Shown here in pieces: positions 27,797 through 36,357 of a stretch of DNA of 64,000 nt (its first letter is position 1; each line of letters opens with the position of its first letter). Both the position numbers and the translations under genes were made by a program. The stretch is from Betaproteobacteria bacterium (GTDB taxonomy: Bacteria; Pseudomonadota; Gammaproteobacteria; Burkholderiales; Casimicrobiaceae): positions 234,413 to 298,412 of the forward strand of contig BOKS01000004.1 in the NCBI GenBank assembly GCA_016861105.1, read 5' to 3'. The notes under the pieces were generated by a model, which saw nothing but the letters and a program-made list of their open reading frames with translations, ran no database searches and was not told the DNA's origin.

Positions 27797-29940
27797 GCCG
27801 CGACGCCCTCGCGGCGTGCGACCGGCAGCGGAAGCTCGCGGAAGACCTCGCCGTAGAGCCGGTAGAACATGCGCGCCGCGTGGGTCACCGCCTCGCGGTC
27901 GCCCTCGTCGTCCAGCGCGTCGAGCAAGGACGCGAGGTGGCGCGTGTGCTCCTGGTCGAGCGTGCCGTGCGAGCGGAGGTAGGTGAAAGCGGCGTCGGGA
28001 AGCGCGAGCGCGTCCTGGATGCGGTCCGCGGCGGCGAGCGCGAGCGACACGCTCGTGCCTTCGAGCACGTGCACCATGCCGAGGAAGCCGACCGGATTGC
28101 CGCGGTGGATCGTGTCGTAGGCGTACGCCACCATCAGCTCGGTCGAGGCCGCGGGGTGCGCGCGGCGCACGGCCTCGGCGTCGGCGCCGCAGGCCGCGAT
28201 GTCGGCGAGCACCCAGGCGTCGTGCCCCGCCTCCTCGTCGACGTACGCGTCGAGCGCGGGCCGCATCCAGGCGAGGCGCCCGGGCAGGCGCGCCCGGCAC
28301 GCCTCGAGCAGCGGCACGGTGTGGCGCACGTGGTGGTAGGCCTGCGCGAGGAACGCCACGTACGATGGAAGCGTCGCCTCGCCGCGCAGCGCGGACTGGA
28401 TGATCGGGGCGGCGAGGAGCGCGGCACGGTCGGGCGCGGTCGCGGACTGGAGCTGCTGGTGGAAGGGCATCGTCGTCGGGACAGAGGAGGGGCCGAGGAG
28501 CGCAGCGTGCAGCGCCCGGATCGGTTCGCGGAGCGGTCGGCCGTTCGCGGTGGCCGTGCCCGCCTCGCGGGAGAACGGCGCGACCGCGCGGACCCAGCGG
28601 CCGATGCGCGCGTAGTCGGGGAGCGTCGCGTTCGCCGCGCGCACGGCGGCATCCAGCGCGGCATCGGGAAGGTCGCTGCGCGACGGCCACAGCACCGCCG
28701 CGAGCGCGGGCTCGCCGTCGCCGAGCACGACGGCCTGCAGCACGCCCTCGTGCGCGCAAAGCGCCGTCTCCACCCACTCGGGCGAGACGTTGCGTCCGAA
28801 GCCGGTGATCAGCACGTGCTTGCGGCGGCCGCGGACGTGCACGAACCCGTCGACGTCGATCGCGCCGAGGTCGCCGGTCGGCCACCACGCGGGGGCCGGC
28901 ACCGGGTCCCCGAGGTAGCCCAGCATCGTGGCGCCCGCGACCTCCAGCCCGCCGCTGCGATCGACGCGCACGCGCGCATGCGGCAGCGGGCGGCCGACGC
29001 TGCCCGGACGATCCGCGCCGGGCAGGTTCAGCGTCTGCACCGACGCCGCCTCGGTGAGCCCGTAGCCCTCGTAGGCGGGAAGCCCGGCGCCGCGTGCGTC
29101 CGCGATCGGCGTGGCGCCCGCGGGTGCGCCGCCGACGGCGACGAAGCGCAGCGTCGCGCCGGTCCGCGCACCGGATGCACGCCGCCAGGCGGTCCACGCG
29201 CGCAGCATCTGCGGCAGCGTGATGACGCTGTGCGCGCCGCTGCGCTCCACGGCGGCGTCGAGCCGCGAAGGATCGAACGTGGACGAGCCGTCGAGCCCTG
29301 CGTCCGCCAGCGGCGGCAGCGCCACGGACGCCCCCTGCCAGAGCGGCGCGTACAGCCCCGCGACGTTTTCCAGCAGGACGGACAGCGGCAGCGCGGCGAG
29401 ATGGCGTTCGATGCCGAGCGGGGCGAGCGCCTCCGCGACGCCGCGCGCCGCGGCCAGCATCGCCGCGGCCCCGAGGCACACGCCCTTCGGCGACGCCGTC
29501 GTGCCGGACGTGAACGTGACCTTGGCGGTGCCCTCCGGCATCGCCACGGGTGCCACCGAACGCCGGCCGAGGCGAACCCCCGGGCCGGTCGCGGCGGCGG
29601 CAAAGGGCTCGAATCCGTCGACCGGCGTCGTGGCGAGCAGCGCATCGGCGGCCGTCGCCGCGAGCACGTGCTCCCGCTGCTCGCGCGTGAAGAAGGATGG
29701 CAGCGGCACGTGGACGACGCCGGCCCGCAGCGCCGCGAGGTCGGCCACCGCCCACGCAAGACCGTTGTCGAGCAGCGTCGCGAGCACGCGCGTCCCGTGC
29801 GCGCGCATCACGCCCGCGAGCGCGTCGGCGGCGTCGGCCAGGCCGGCTCCGTCCAGCGCGTCGGCGCCGTGCACGACGGCAGGGCGGCCCGCCGGGCGGG
29901 CGCGCAGCCTGGCGAACAATGCCTCGACGGCGTCGCTCAT
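27793..29940 (-). CDS. Fusion of an AMP-forming acyl ligase and a heme-oxygenase-like diiron (TenA/HDO) domain
   Basis: 715 residues. Residues 1-480 are an ANL-superfamily adenylating enzyme: P-loop TFTSGTTASPKG, YEGYGLTEAA, and the TGD/RGRRKHV-type hinge (WWPTGDLGAIDVDGFVHVRGRRKHVLI). Residues about 488-715, beginning at an internal Met (MPFHQQL), form a heme-oxygenase-like domain with a full metal set: HH in YHHVRH, EEAGH, E in HVLEG and HGTLDQEH. Relatives annotated as TenA or iron-containing redox enzyme are normally separate proteins; here they are joined through a short GPSSVPTT linker. Expected chemistry is acyl activation coupled to an O2-dependent iron oxidation, but substrate is unknown. 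ATGA overlaps at both ends. Confidence 0.82.
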   Translation of the reverse strand: MSDAVEALFARLRARPAGRPAVVHGADALDGAGLADAADALAGVMRAHGTRVLATLLDNGLAWAVADLAALRAGVVHVPLPSFFTREQREHVLAATAADALLATTPVDGFEPFAAAATGPGVRLGRRSVAPVAMPEGTAKVTFTSGTTASPKGVCLGAAAMLAAARGVAEALAPLGIERHLAALPLSVLLENVAGLYAPLWQGASVALPPLADAGLDGSSTFDPSRLDAAVERSGAHSVITLPQMLRAWTAWRRASGARTGATLRFVAVGGAPAGATPIADARGAGLPAYEGYGLTEAASVQTLNLPGADRPGSVGRPLPHARVRVDRSGGLEVAGATMLGYLGDPVPAPAWWPTGDLGAIDVDGFVHVRGRRKHVLITGFGRNVSPEWVETALCAHEGVLQAVVLGDGEPALAAVLWPSRSDLPDAALDAAVRAANATLPDYARIGRWVRAVAPFSREAGTATANGRPLREPIRALHAALLGPSSVPTTMPFHQQLQSATAPDRAALLAAPIIQSALRGEATLPSYVAFLAQAYHHVRHTVPLLEACRARLPGRLAWMRPALDAYVDEEAGHDAWVLADIAACGADAEAVRRAHPAASTELMVAYAYDTIHRGNPVGFLGMVHVLEGTSVSLALAAADRIQDALALPDAAFTYLRSHGTLDQEHTRHLASLLDALDDEGDREAVTHAARMFYRLYGEVFRELPLPVARREGVAA

Positions 29941-30557
29941 CCGCGGCGTCCGCGTTCGAGCGCGGCGAGGCCGCGCGCGAGCTCTCCGGCGACGACGACC
30001 GGCGCGTGCTCGTAATAGTCTCCCCAGTCCTCTGCGTCGCTCCCGAGTCGCGCGGGGTCGGCCGGGGCGAGCGCGCAGGGCGTGAGGCCGATGCGGAACA
30101 GCAGCTCGCGCAACTCGCGCGTCGCGGTGCTGGCGACCCACTGCAGACCCGCCGCGGCGAGGTGCCGGGCGAGCATCCGCATCAGCCGGCGGCCTTCCCC
30201 CGGAACCGCCGAGGCGAAGTGGCCGACCTCGCACACGAGGGCGCGCGCGACCGGCATGCCGGTGCACGCGGCCAGCGCGTGCTCGATCGGTACGTCGAGA
30301 TAGCGCTCGAGGTACAGCGGGGCGTCCGCCCGCCGGTAGCCGGCGGCGGCCACGAGGCGCCCGTCGGTGCGCAGGGCGACGAGCACCGGGGCCCAGTGCA
30401 CGATGCGCGCACCGTAGCGGCGACGGTAGACGCCGGCGACGAAGCGCTCGATCGCGCCGCGCCGCACCTCGTGGCGGTGGACGATCTCGAGGCGCCGCCG
30501 CGGCGCGGGCGCGCCCTGTGCGGCTTCGGGGACGACGGTACTTCCAGCGGCGAGCAC
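29937..30557 (-). CDS. Thermostable hemolysin (delta-VPH) family protein, GNAT-like
   Basis: 206 residues, GTG start. Recognised from the family pattern: [56 protein letters not shown] and [10 protein letters not shown]. Proteins of this family (PF12261-like) were named after a Vibrio hemolysin, but the fold resembles GNAT/acyl-homoserine-lactone-synthase N-acyltransferases, so an acyl-transfer role is more likely in this context. No signal peptide is visible, which also argues against a secreted toxin. It is the first gene of a four-gene coupled operon and overlaps the ligase start by ATGA. Confidence 0.8.
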   Translation of the reverse strand: MLAAGSTVVPEAAQGAPAPRRRLEIVHRHEVRRGAIERFVAGVYRRRYGARIVHWAPVLVALRTDGRLVAAAGYRRADAPLYLERYLDVPIEHALAACTGMPVARALVCEVGHFASAVPGEGRRLMRMLARHLAAAGLQWVASTATRELRELLFRIGLTPCALAPADPARLGSDAEDWGDYYEHAPVVVAGELARGLAALERGRRG

Positions 30558-30677
30558 GTTCCGGTCCTTGCGGCGGTGACGGGTCCGGAGTGTGCGTGGC
30601 CAAGCTTAATCGCCCCTTAACCGCTCGTCCCTTGCACGGCGGGGTTGCGCGCGGCTCCGCTCCTGACCATCATCGCC

Positions 30678-30845
30678 CCGAAACGAGGGTCAGACTCGCA
30701 TTTCCGCGGCGTCGCGGGTGGCGTTCCCGCTGCCGCCTGGAAACGAGGGTCAGACTCGCATTTCCGCAACGTCGCGGGTCGCGTTCACGCTGTCGCCTGT
30801 GCGCAATCCGGGCGCGCGGCGGAAATGCGAGTCTGACCCTCGTTT
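30678..30845. repeat. 60-bp tandem repeat plus inverted copy (REP-like)
   Basis: Two 60-bp units, 30681-30740 and 30741-30800, match at 54 of 60 positions. Each begins with a conserved 27-bp core containing GAGGGTCAGACTCGCATTTC. The same core recurs in inverted orientation at 30819-30845, so the first and third copies could pair over about 30 bases. Inside the core CGAG and CTCG form a small stem. The block fills the gap between the divergent hemolysin-family gene and upp. It resembles REP/REPIN-type elements mobilised by RAYT transposases; no such transposase is in the window. Confidence 0.75.
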
Positions 30846-30895
30846 CGGCCCGATGCCCGACGCCACTGCCCATGCCGACCCCCGCGAAAGCGCCC

Positions 30896-31528
30896 ATGCC
30901 GCCTTCCGTCCACGTCATCGACCACCCGCTCGTCCAGCACAAGCTGACGATCATGCGCACGCGCACGACGAGCACGGCGAACTTCCGCAAGCTGCTGAAC
31001 GAGATCGGCGCGCTGATGGCCTACGAGGTGACGCGCGACATGCCGACGCACGAGGTCGAGGTGGAGACGCCGCTCGAGCGCACCACCGGCCGGATGATCG
31101 ACGGCAAGAAGCTCGTGTTCGTGCCGATCCTGCGCGCGGGCACCGGCCTGCTCGACGGCTTCCTGCAGGTGATCCCCGGCGCGCGCGTCGGCCACGTCGG
31201 CCTCTACCGCGACCCGGCGACGCTGAATCCCGTGGAGTACTACTTCAAGATGCCGAGCGAGATGCCCGAGCGCGACGCGATCGTGCTCGACCCGATGCTC
31301 GCCACCGGCAATTCGGCGGTGGCCGCCGTCGAGCGGCTCAAGCGCGCGCGGCCGCGCTCGCTCCGACTCGTCTGCCTCGTGGCCGCGCCGGAGGGGATCG
31401 CCAACTTCACCAAGGCGCACCCCGACGTGCCGGTCTACACCGCCGCGATCGACCGCCAGCTGAACGACCACGGCTACATCATGCCGGGCCTCGGCGACGC
31501 GGGCGACCGCATCTTCGGCACGAAGTGA
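30896..31528 (+). CDS. upp: Uracil phosphoribosyltransferase
   Basis: Converts uracil and PRPP to UMP in pyrimidine salvage; cytoplasmic. The start at 30896 gives 210 residues, close to the 208 of E. coli Upp, and aligns with its N-terminus ([12 protein letters not shown] against HPLVKHKLGLMR); GAAAG lies 5 bp upstream. An ATG at 30872 would add eight residues. PRPP-binding motif [10 protein letters not shown] at 131-140 and the C-terminal uracil site [18 protein letters not shown] are intact. The upstream region is occupied by the 60-bp repeats. A hairpin follows at 31543-31575. Confidence 0.95.
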   Translation: MPPSVHVIDHPLVQHKLTIMRTRTTSTANFRKLLNEIGALMAYEVTRDMPTHEVEVETPLERTTGRMIDGKKLVFVPILRAGTGLLDGFLQVIPGARVGHVGLYRDPATLNPVEYYFKMPSEMPERDAIVLDPMLATGNSAVAAVERLKRARPRSLRLVCLVAAPEGIANFTKAHPDVPVYTAAIDRQLNDHGYIMPGLGDAGDRIFGTK

Positions 31529-31542
31529 CGCCGCGCCCGCGC

Positions 31543-31575
31543 CGCCGTGCGGACCGCCGCAGCGCGCGCACGGCG
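31543..31575. terminator. Hairpin between upp and the host attachment gene
   Basis: 9-bp arms CGCCGTGCG and CGCACGGCG with a 15-base loop, between two converging genes. No T-run; terminator by position. Confidence 0.4.
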
Positions 31576-31586
31576 TGTCGCCGGCG

Positions 31587-32045
31587 CTAGCGCGCGCCCA
31601 GCGCGGAGTAGAGGCGCTCGGGCAGCCGCGCGCGGATGACCTCCGGCTTCTCGCGCACGACGTTCAGCGCGAACTCGCCCTCGACGACGCGGCGGGTCTC
31701 GCTGTCGAGGTTGCTGCGCAGGTGGCCGAGGAACTCCGGCGGCGCGACGAGGAACACGCGGCCGACCTCGCCCTTGCTGCGTGCGCTGCGCATCCGCTCC
31801 GCGAGCATGCGGGCGAAGCCGATCCGCTCCTGCTCGCGTGGGTCGACGCGCGGCTCCATCGCGTGGCGCCCCTGCCCGACGCTGTCGAAGGCGCGGCCCT
31901 GGTCGTCGGACACGAGGTCGCGCGCGTGCGCCCGCCCCTCGGCGTGCGCGTAGGTCTCGAACTCCTCCAGCGGCCCGGTGGGCGACGGCGCCCGGAAGAG
32001 TCGGGCGGCGGCACTGTCGGCGACGACGACCCAGGTCGTGGGCAT
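31587..32045 (-). CDS. Host attachment protein family (PF10116-like)
   Basis: 152 residues beginning MPTTWVVVADSAAARLF, the typical start of the 'host attachment' family first linked to plant attachment in Agrobacterium. Further family features are a mid-region DLVSDDQGRAFDS, RIGFARMLAERM and VFLVAPPEFLGHLR. The fold is related to archaeal release-factor/Pelota-type domains. Cytoplasmic by absence of a signal. Real biochemical role is unknown. Single gene, convergent with upp and divergent from the radical SAM gene. Confidence 0.85.
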   Translation of the reverse strand: MPTTWVVVADSAAARLFRAPSPTGPLEEFETYAHAEGRAHARDLVSDDQGRAFDSVGQGRHAMEPRVDPREQERIGFARMLAERMRSARSKGEVGRVFLVAPPEFLGHLRSNLDSETRRVVEGEFALNVVREKPEVIRARLPERLYSALGAR

Positions 32046-32249
32046 CTTGGCTCCTTCGCGTTGCGCGCGCCCCGGGGACCTGCGACAGGCAAGCCCGCCT
32101 CGCGCGGCGCGCTCCCGGTTAGCATACGCCCCGCGGCCGGCCGCGAGAACCGCCCGCCGCCGCATCCGGTGCGCGCGACGCTCGCGGCGTTGGACAATCG
32201 GCAGCGGCTGCAGCGACTCGTGTAAGGTTTCCGGCGCCGGACCGACGTC

Positions 32250-33437
32250 ATGGCTTCCCCGCTGCTCAGCCGCACGCGCCTGCCGGGAATGCGTGAAGAT
32301 CCGCGCGGCGATCCACCACCGTTCCCGACCCCGAGACCTCCGATGGAGTCGATCTACTACGTGATGTGCTGGGCCTGCCACCGCAAGTGCGTCCACTGCT
32401 ACGAGGAGCGCTTCCGGCCGTACGTGCGCGGCGCGCTGGAGGCGGTGGTCGCCGAGGCGGAGCGCAACTTCCCGCGCATCGTGGCGAACCTGCCGGCGCG
32501 CCACACCTACGTGGACACCGACGACCCGCGGCCGGACGGGACGTTCCCCGAGAAGACCGGCCGCATCATCCTCTCGGGCGGCGAGTCGCTGATCGACCCG
32601 GTGCGCGAGCGGGTGACCTACCGCGTGATCGACGCCCTCAACGCCCGGTACGCGGCGCAGGGCGGCGTGCGCATCGTCGTGCAGACGACCGGCGACGTGC
32701 TGACCGACGCGATCGTCGACGACCTGCTCGCGCGCGGCGTGTGGATGATCTCGGTGGCGAGCGTCGACGACTACCACGTCGGCATCGCCGGCGAGGCGAA
32801 GCGCGCGGCGTTCGTCGCGCGCCTGACGGACCTCTTCGAGCGCCACGGCATGCGCCGCTCCGGCCTGTCGGCGACGACGCGCAACTGGCACGAGGAGGCG
32901 GGACCGGTCTACAGCTTCTTCGGCGCGACCGACGACTCGTGGATCGGCAAGCTGTGGCCGCGCGGCCGCGCGTGGCGCAACGGGCTGTCGAAGGCCACGC
33001 TGGCGGACAACTTCTGCAACCGCTGGTCGGGGGGGCTCAACTTCCTACGCCACCGCTACAACGGCTCGGAGGTGTCGATCGAGCCCGACGGCTCGGTCTA
33101 CCCGTGCTGCATCAAGACGGCGCTGCCGCTCGGCAACCTCGTCGACGAGCCGCTGATCGACATCCTCGACTCGCTCGCGGGCGAGCCCGCGTTCGAGGCG
33201 ATCACCATGGGCCACCCGGAGCGCATGGGCGTCGCCCACGGGTGGAGCGAGGCACGCTTCCTCGACGCGTCGCGGACGCTGACGCCCAAGGGCCAGCGCT
33301 ACCAGAACCTGTGCATCGGCTGCGACCGCTTCCACCGCGAGGTGTTGGGCCCGGTGCTCGAGGCGGCCCGCGCGCGCCGGCAGGCGGCCCGCGCCGCCGC
33401 GCCCGCCCCCGCCGTTCCGCTCGCCCAGGGAGCGTGA
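32250..33437 (+). CDS. Radical SAM/SPASM-type enzyme linked to an ABC transporter
   Basis: 395 residues from the first ATG; ATG at 32343 (MESIYYVMCW) is an equally plausible start and fits the family better. The cluster motif Cys43-x3-Cys47-x2-Cys50 (CHRKCVHC) binds the SAM-cleaving 4Fe-4S cluster; RIILSGGESL is the GGE SAM-binding motif. Additional cysteines near the C-terminus (GSVYPCCIKT and LCIGCDRFH) suggest a SPASM/twitch auxiliary cluster. Such enzymes often modify peptides, but no precursor peptide gene was found next to it. Its stop is 2 bp before a YnjB-like receptor gene, so they form one operon. Confidence 0.8.
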   Translation: MASPLLSRTRLPGMREDPRGDPPPFPTPRPPMESIYYVMCWACHRKCVHCYEERFRPYVRGALEAVVAEAERNFPRIVANLPARHTYVDTDDPRPDGTFPEKTGRIILSGGESLIDPVRERVTYRVIDALNARYAAQGGVRIVVQTTGDVLTDAIVDDLLARGVWMISVASVDDYHVGIAGEAKRAAFVARLTDLFERHGMRRSGLSATTRNWHEEAGPVYSFFGATDDSWIGKLWPRGRAWRNGLSKATLADNFCNRWSGGLNFLRHRYNGSEVSIEPDGSVYPCCIKTALPLGNLVDEPLIDILDSLAGEPAFEAITMGHPERMGVAHGWSEARFLDASRTLTPKGQRYQNLCIGCDRFHREVLGPVLEAARARRQAARAAAPAPAVPLAQGA

Positions 33438-33439
33438 CG

Positions 33440-34651
33440 ATGCGCGCCACCTTCGCCCGTGCCGCGCGCGCGCTGCTCGCGGTCGCCGCGTTGCTCGCCG
33501 CGCCGTCCGCCGCGCTCGCGCAGCCGTGGGACGCGGTGCTCGCGAAGGCGCGCGGCCAGACCGTCCACTGGAACGCGTGGGCCGGCGACGAGAAGACCAA
33601 CGCGTTCATCGCCTGGGCGGGCGAGGAGGTGGGCAGGCGCCACGGCGTCAAGGTCGTGCACGTCAAGCTGAAGGACACCGCGGAGGCCGTCCAGCGCGTG
33701 GTGGCCGAGAAGGCCGCCGGGCGCGACAGCGGCGGCAGCGTGGATCTCATCTGGATCAACGGGCCCAACTTCCTCGCGATGAAGGAGCAGAAGCTGCTGC
33801 ACGGGCCCTTCGCCGAGCGGCTGCCGAACTGGCGCTACGTCGACACCGTGCGCAAGCGCTCGAACGTCGTCGACTTCACGGTGCCGCACGAAGGCTACGA
33901 GTCGCCGTGGCGCATGGCGCAGATCGTCTTCGTCTACGACAGCAGGCGGGTGAAGGACGTGCCGCGGTCGGTGCCCGCGCTGCTCGACTGGGCGAAGCGC
34001 CACCCGGGCCGCCTCACGCACCCCAGCGTGCGCAACTTCCTCGGCGCCACCTTCCTCAAGCAGGCGCTCTACGAGCTCGCGCCGGATCCCGCGGTGCTGC
34101 AGAAGCCCGCCACCGACGCGAACTTCGCGGCGGTGGTCGCGCCGCTGTGGGCGTGGTACGACGCGCTCAAGCCGCAGCTGTGGCGCGGCGGGCGGCAGTT
34201 CCCGGAGAACGGGCCCGCGCAGCGCCAGCTGATGAACGACGGCGAGATCGACCTGATGATCTCGTTCAACCCGTCGGAGGCCGCGGTGGCGGCGACCGCC
34301 GGGCTGCTGCCCGACAGCGTCCGCACGTTCACCTTCACGAAGGGCACGATCGGCAACACGAGCTTCGTCGCCATCCCCTACAACGCGTCCAGCAAGGAGG
34401 GCGCGATGGTGCTGGCGAACTTCCTGCTCGAGCCGTCCACGCAGGCGCACGCGCAGGACATCCGCCAGATGGGGAATTTCACCGTGCTCGACCTCGACCG
34501 CCTGCCGGCGTCCGAGCGCGCGGGCTTCGCGGAGCTGCCGGTCCACCCCGCGCTGCCGACGGCGGCGGACCTCGGGACGACGCTGCTCGAGCCGCACGCG
34601 TCGTGGATGACGCGCATTACGGCGGAGTGGGAACGCCGCTACGCGCGTTGA
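33440..34651 (+). CDS. ABC transporter substrate-binding protein, YnjB-like
   Basis: 403 residues with a signal peptide (ALLAVAALLAAPSAALAQ). The mature protein opens with the YnjB-type segment GQTVHWNAWAGDEKTNAFI and has VDLIWINGPNF and GEIDLMISFNPSEAA, a bacterial type-II periplasmic-binding fold similar to thiamine/iron/molybdate-type receptors. The order receptor, fused permease, ATPase is that of E. coli ynjBCD, whose substrate is not established. It begins 2 bp after the radical SAM gene and ends in a TTGA overlap with the permease. Confidence 0.85.
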   Translation: MRATFARAARALLAVAALLAAPSAALAQPWDAVLAKARGQTVHWNAWAGDEKTNAFIAWAGEEVGRRHGVKVVHVKLKDTAEAVQRVVAEKAAGRDSGGSVDLIWINGPNFLAMKEQKLLHGPFAERLPNWRYVDTVRKRSNVVDFTVPHEGYESPWRMAQIVFVYDSRRVKDVPRSVPALLDWAKRHPGRLTHPSVRNFLGATFLKQALYELAPDPAVLQKPATDANFAAVVAPLWAWYDALKPQLWRGGRQFPENGPAQRQLMNDGEIDLMISFNPSEAAVAATAGLLPDSVRTFTFTKGTIGNTSFVAIPYNASSKEGAMVLANFLLEPSTQAHAQDIRQMGNFTVLDLDRLPASERAGFAELPVHPALPTAADLGTTLLEPHASWMTRITAEWERRYAR

Positions 34652-36357
34652 GCGCGGGCGCGCCGCGGCGCCGCGGGCTCGCCGCGGCGCCGTGGCTCAC
34701 CTCGGCGGTCTACCTGCTGCCTGTCGTCGCCGGGCTGGCCGGCACGCTGCTGCCGGCCTTCGGCGTGCTGCCGGCGCTCGGGCGCAGCGAGCCCGGTCTC
34801 GCGGCGTGGCGCGAGCTCTTCGCGCTGCCCGGCCTCGCGACCAGCCTGCGGCTGACGGTCACGACGGGCTTCGCGGCCGCGCTGCTGTCGTTCGCGCTCG
34901 CGATGGCGTTCTGCGCGTGGGCGTGGCAGCGGCGCTGGGCGCGCGCCGTCGGCCGCTGGCTCGCGCCGGTGCTCGCCTCGCCGCACTCCGCGCTCGCGAT
35001 CGGCCTCGCGTTCGTCATCGCGCCGTCCGGCTGGCTGCTGCGGCTCGTCTCGCCGTGGGCGACGGGGTTCGACGTGCCGCCGGACGTCGCCGTCGTCGGC
35101 GACGCCGCGGGCGCGTCGCTCGTCCTCGGCCTGCTGCTGAAGGAGGTGCCCTACCTCGTGCTGATGACGATCGGCGCGCTGAACCAGGTCCGCGCCGACG
35201 CGACGCTCGCGGTGGCCCGCTCGCTCGGCTACGGGCGCGCCGCGACGTGGTTCAAGCTGATCGTCCCGCAGCTCTATCCACAGTTGCGGCTGCCCGTCTA
35301 CGCCGTGCTGGCGTTCTCGCTGTCCGTCGTCGACGTCGCGCTGGTGCTGGGGCCCTCGCACCCGCCGACGCTCGCCGTGCTCGCCGTGCGCCTCTTCCAG
35401 GACCCGAACCTCGCGCTGTACTTTCCGGCGGCGGCGGCGGCCACGCTGCAGCTCGCGATCGTGATCGCGGCGATCGGCGCGTGGCGCCTGGCGGAGGCCG
35501 CGACGGTGCGCCTCGGCCGCGCGTGGATCGAGCGCGGCACGCGCGGCGGGGCCGCCGAGGCGGCAGCCGCGGCGGGCGGCGCGCTAGTCGTGCTGCTGCT
35601 CGCGCTCGCCGCGGCGTCCATCGCCGGCATGGCGCTGTGGTCGCTCGCGACGCAGTGGCGGTTCCCCGACGCGTGGCCCGAGGCGTTGACGCTCGCGCAC
35701 TGGCAGCGCCTCGCGCAGCCGCTCGCAGGCCCCGCGCTCGCCACGGTCGCGATCGGCGCCGCCGCCACGGCGATCGCGCTGGTCCTCGCGCTCGCCTGCC
35801 TCGAGCACGAGGCCGACCGCTCGGCGCGCGCGGCGCCGCCGGCGCTGTCGCTGCTGTACGTGCCGCTGCTGGTGCCGCAGGTCGCGTTCCTGTTCGGCAT
35901 GCAGGTCGTGCTCGTGCGCGCCGGCCTCGACGGCACGTACGCCGCGGTCGTGTGGGCGCATCTCGCGTTCGTGCTGCCCTACCTCTTCCTGTCGCTCGCC
36001 GATCCGTGGCGCGCCTTCGATCCGCGGATGGCGCAGGCGGCCGCGAGCCTCGGCGCCTCGCGCTGGCGCACGCTGCTGCGCGTCAAGCTGCCCATGCTCG
36101 CGCGGCCGCTCGCGATCGCCGTGGCGGTGGGATTCGCGGTCAGCGTCGGCCAGTATCTCGCCACGCTGTTTCCCGGCGCCGGGCGCGTGGCGACGCTGAC
36201 GACCGAGGCGGTCACGCTCGCGTCGGGGGCGGACCGCCGCGTGATCGGCGCCTATGCGTTCCTGCAGGGGCTGCTGCCTGCGCTCGTGTACTTCGCGGCG
36301 CTGGGGCTGCCGGCGCTCGCGCTCGCGCGGCGGCGCGGGCTCGCGAGGCTCGGGTGA
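34648..36357 (+). CDS. ABC transporter permease with two fused halves, YnjC-like
   Basis: 569 residues assuming a TTG start at 34648 inside the TTGA overlap; no ATG or GTG in frame exists before the first membrane helix. About twelve membrane helices fall into two homologous halves, each with an EAA-type loop: LAVARSLGYGRAATWFKLIVPQL in the first and MAQAAASLGASRWRTLLRVKLP in the second. One polypeptide therefore supplies both permease halves, as in YnjC and related fused permeases. Inner membrane. Overlaps the ATPase gene by GTGA. Confidence 0.85.
   Translation: MSAGAPRRRGLAAAPWLTSAVYLLPVVAGLAGTLLPAFGVLPALGRSEPGLAAWRELFALPGLATSLRLTVTTGFAAALLSFALAMAFCAWAWQRRWARAVGRWLAPVLASPHSALAIGLAFVIAPSGWLLRLVSPWATGFDVPPDVAVVGDAAGASLVLGLLLKEVPYLVLMTIGALNQVRADATLAVARSLGYGRAATWFKLIVPQLYPQLRLPVYAVLAFSLSVVDVALVLGPSHPPTLAVLAVRLFQDPNLALYFPAAAAATLQLAIVIAAIGAWRLAEAATVRLGRAWIERGTRGGAAEAAAAAGGALVVLLLALAAASIAGMALWSLATQWRFPDAWPEALTLAHWQRLAQPLAGPALATVAIGAAATAIALVLALACLEHEADRSARAAPPALSLLYVPLLVPQVAFLFGMQVVLVRAGLDGTYAAVVWAHLAFVLPYLFLSLADPWRAFDPRMAQAAASLGASRWRTLLRVKLPMLARPLAIAVAVGFAVSVGQYLATLFPGAGRVATLTTEAVTLASGADRRVIGAYAFLQGLLPALVYFAALGLPALALARRRGLARLG

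Noticed and set aside
29937..30557. Secreted hemolysin
   Set aside because: The name comes from a Vibrio family member; there is no signal peptide and the operon context is metabolic.
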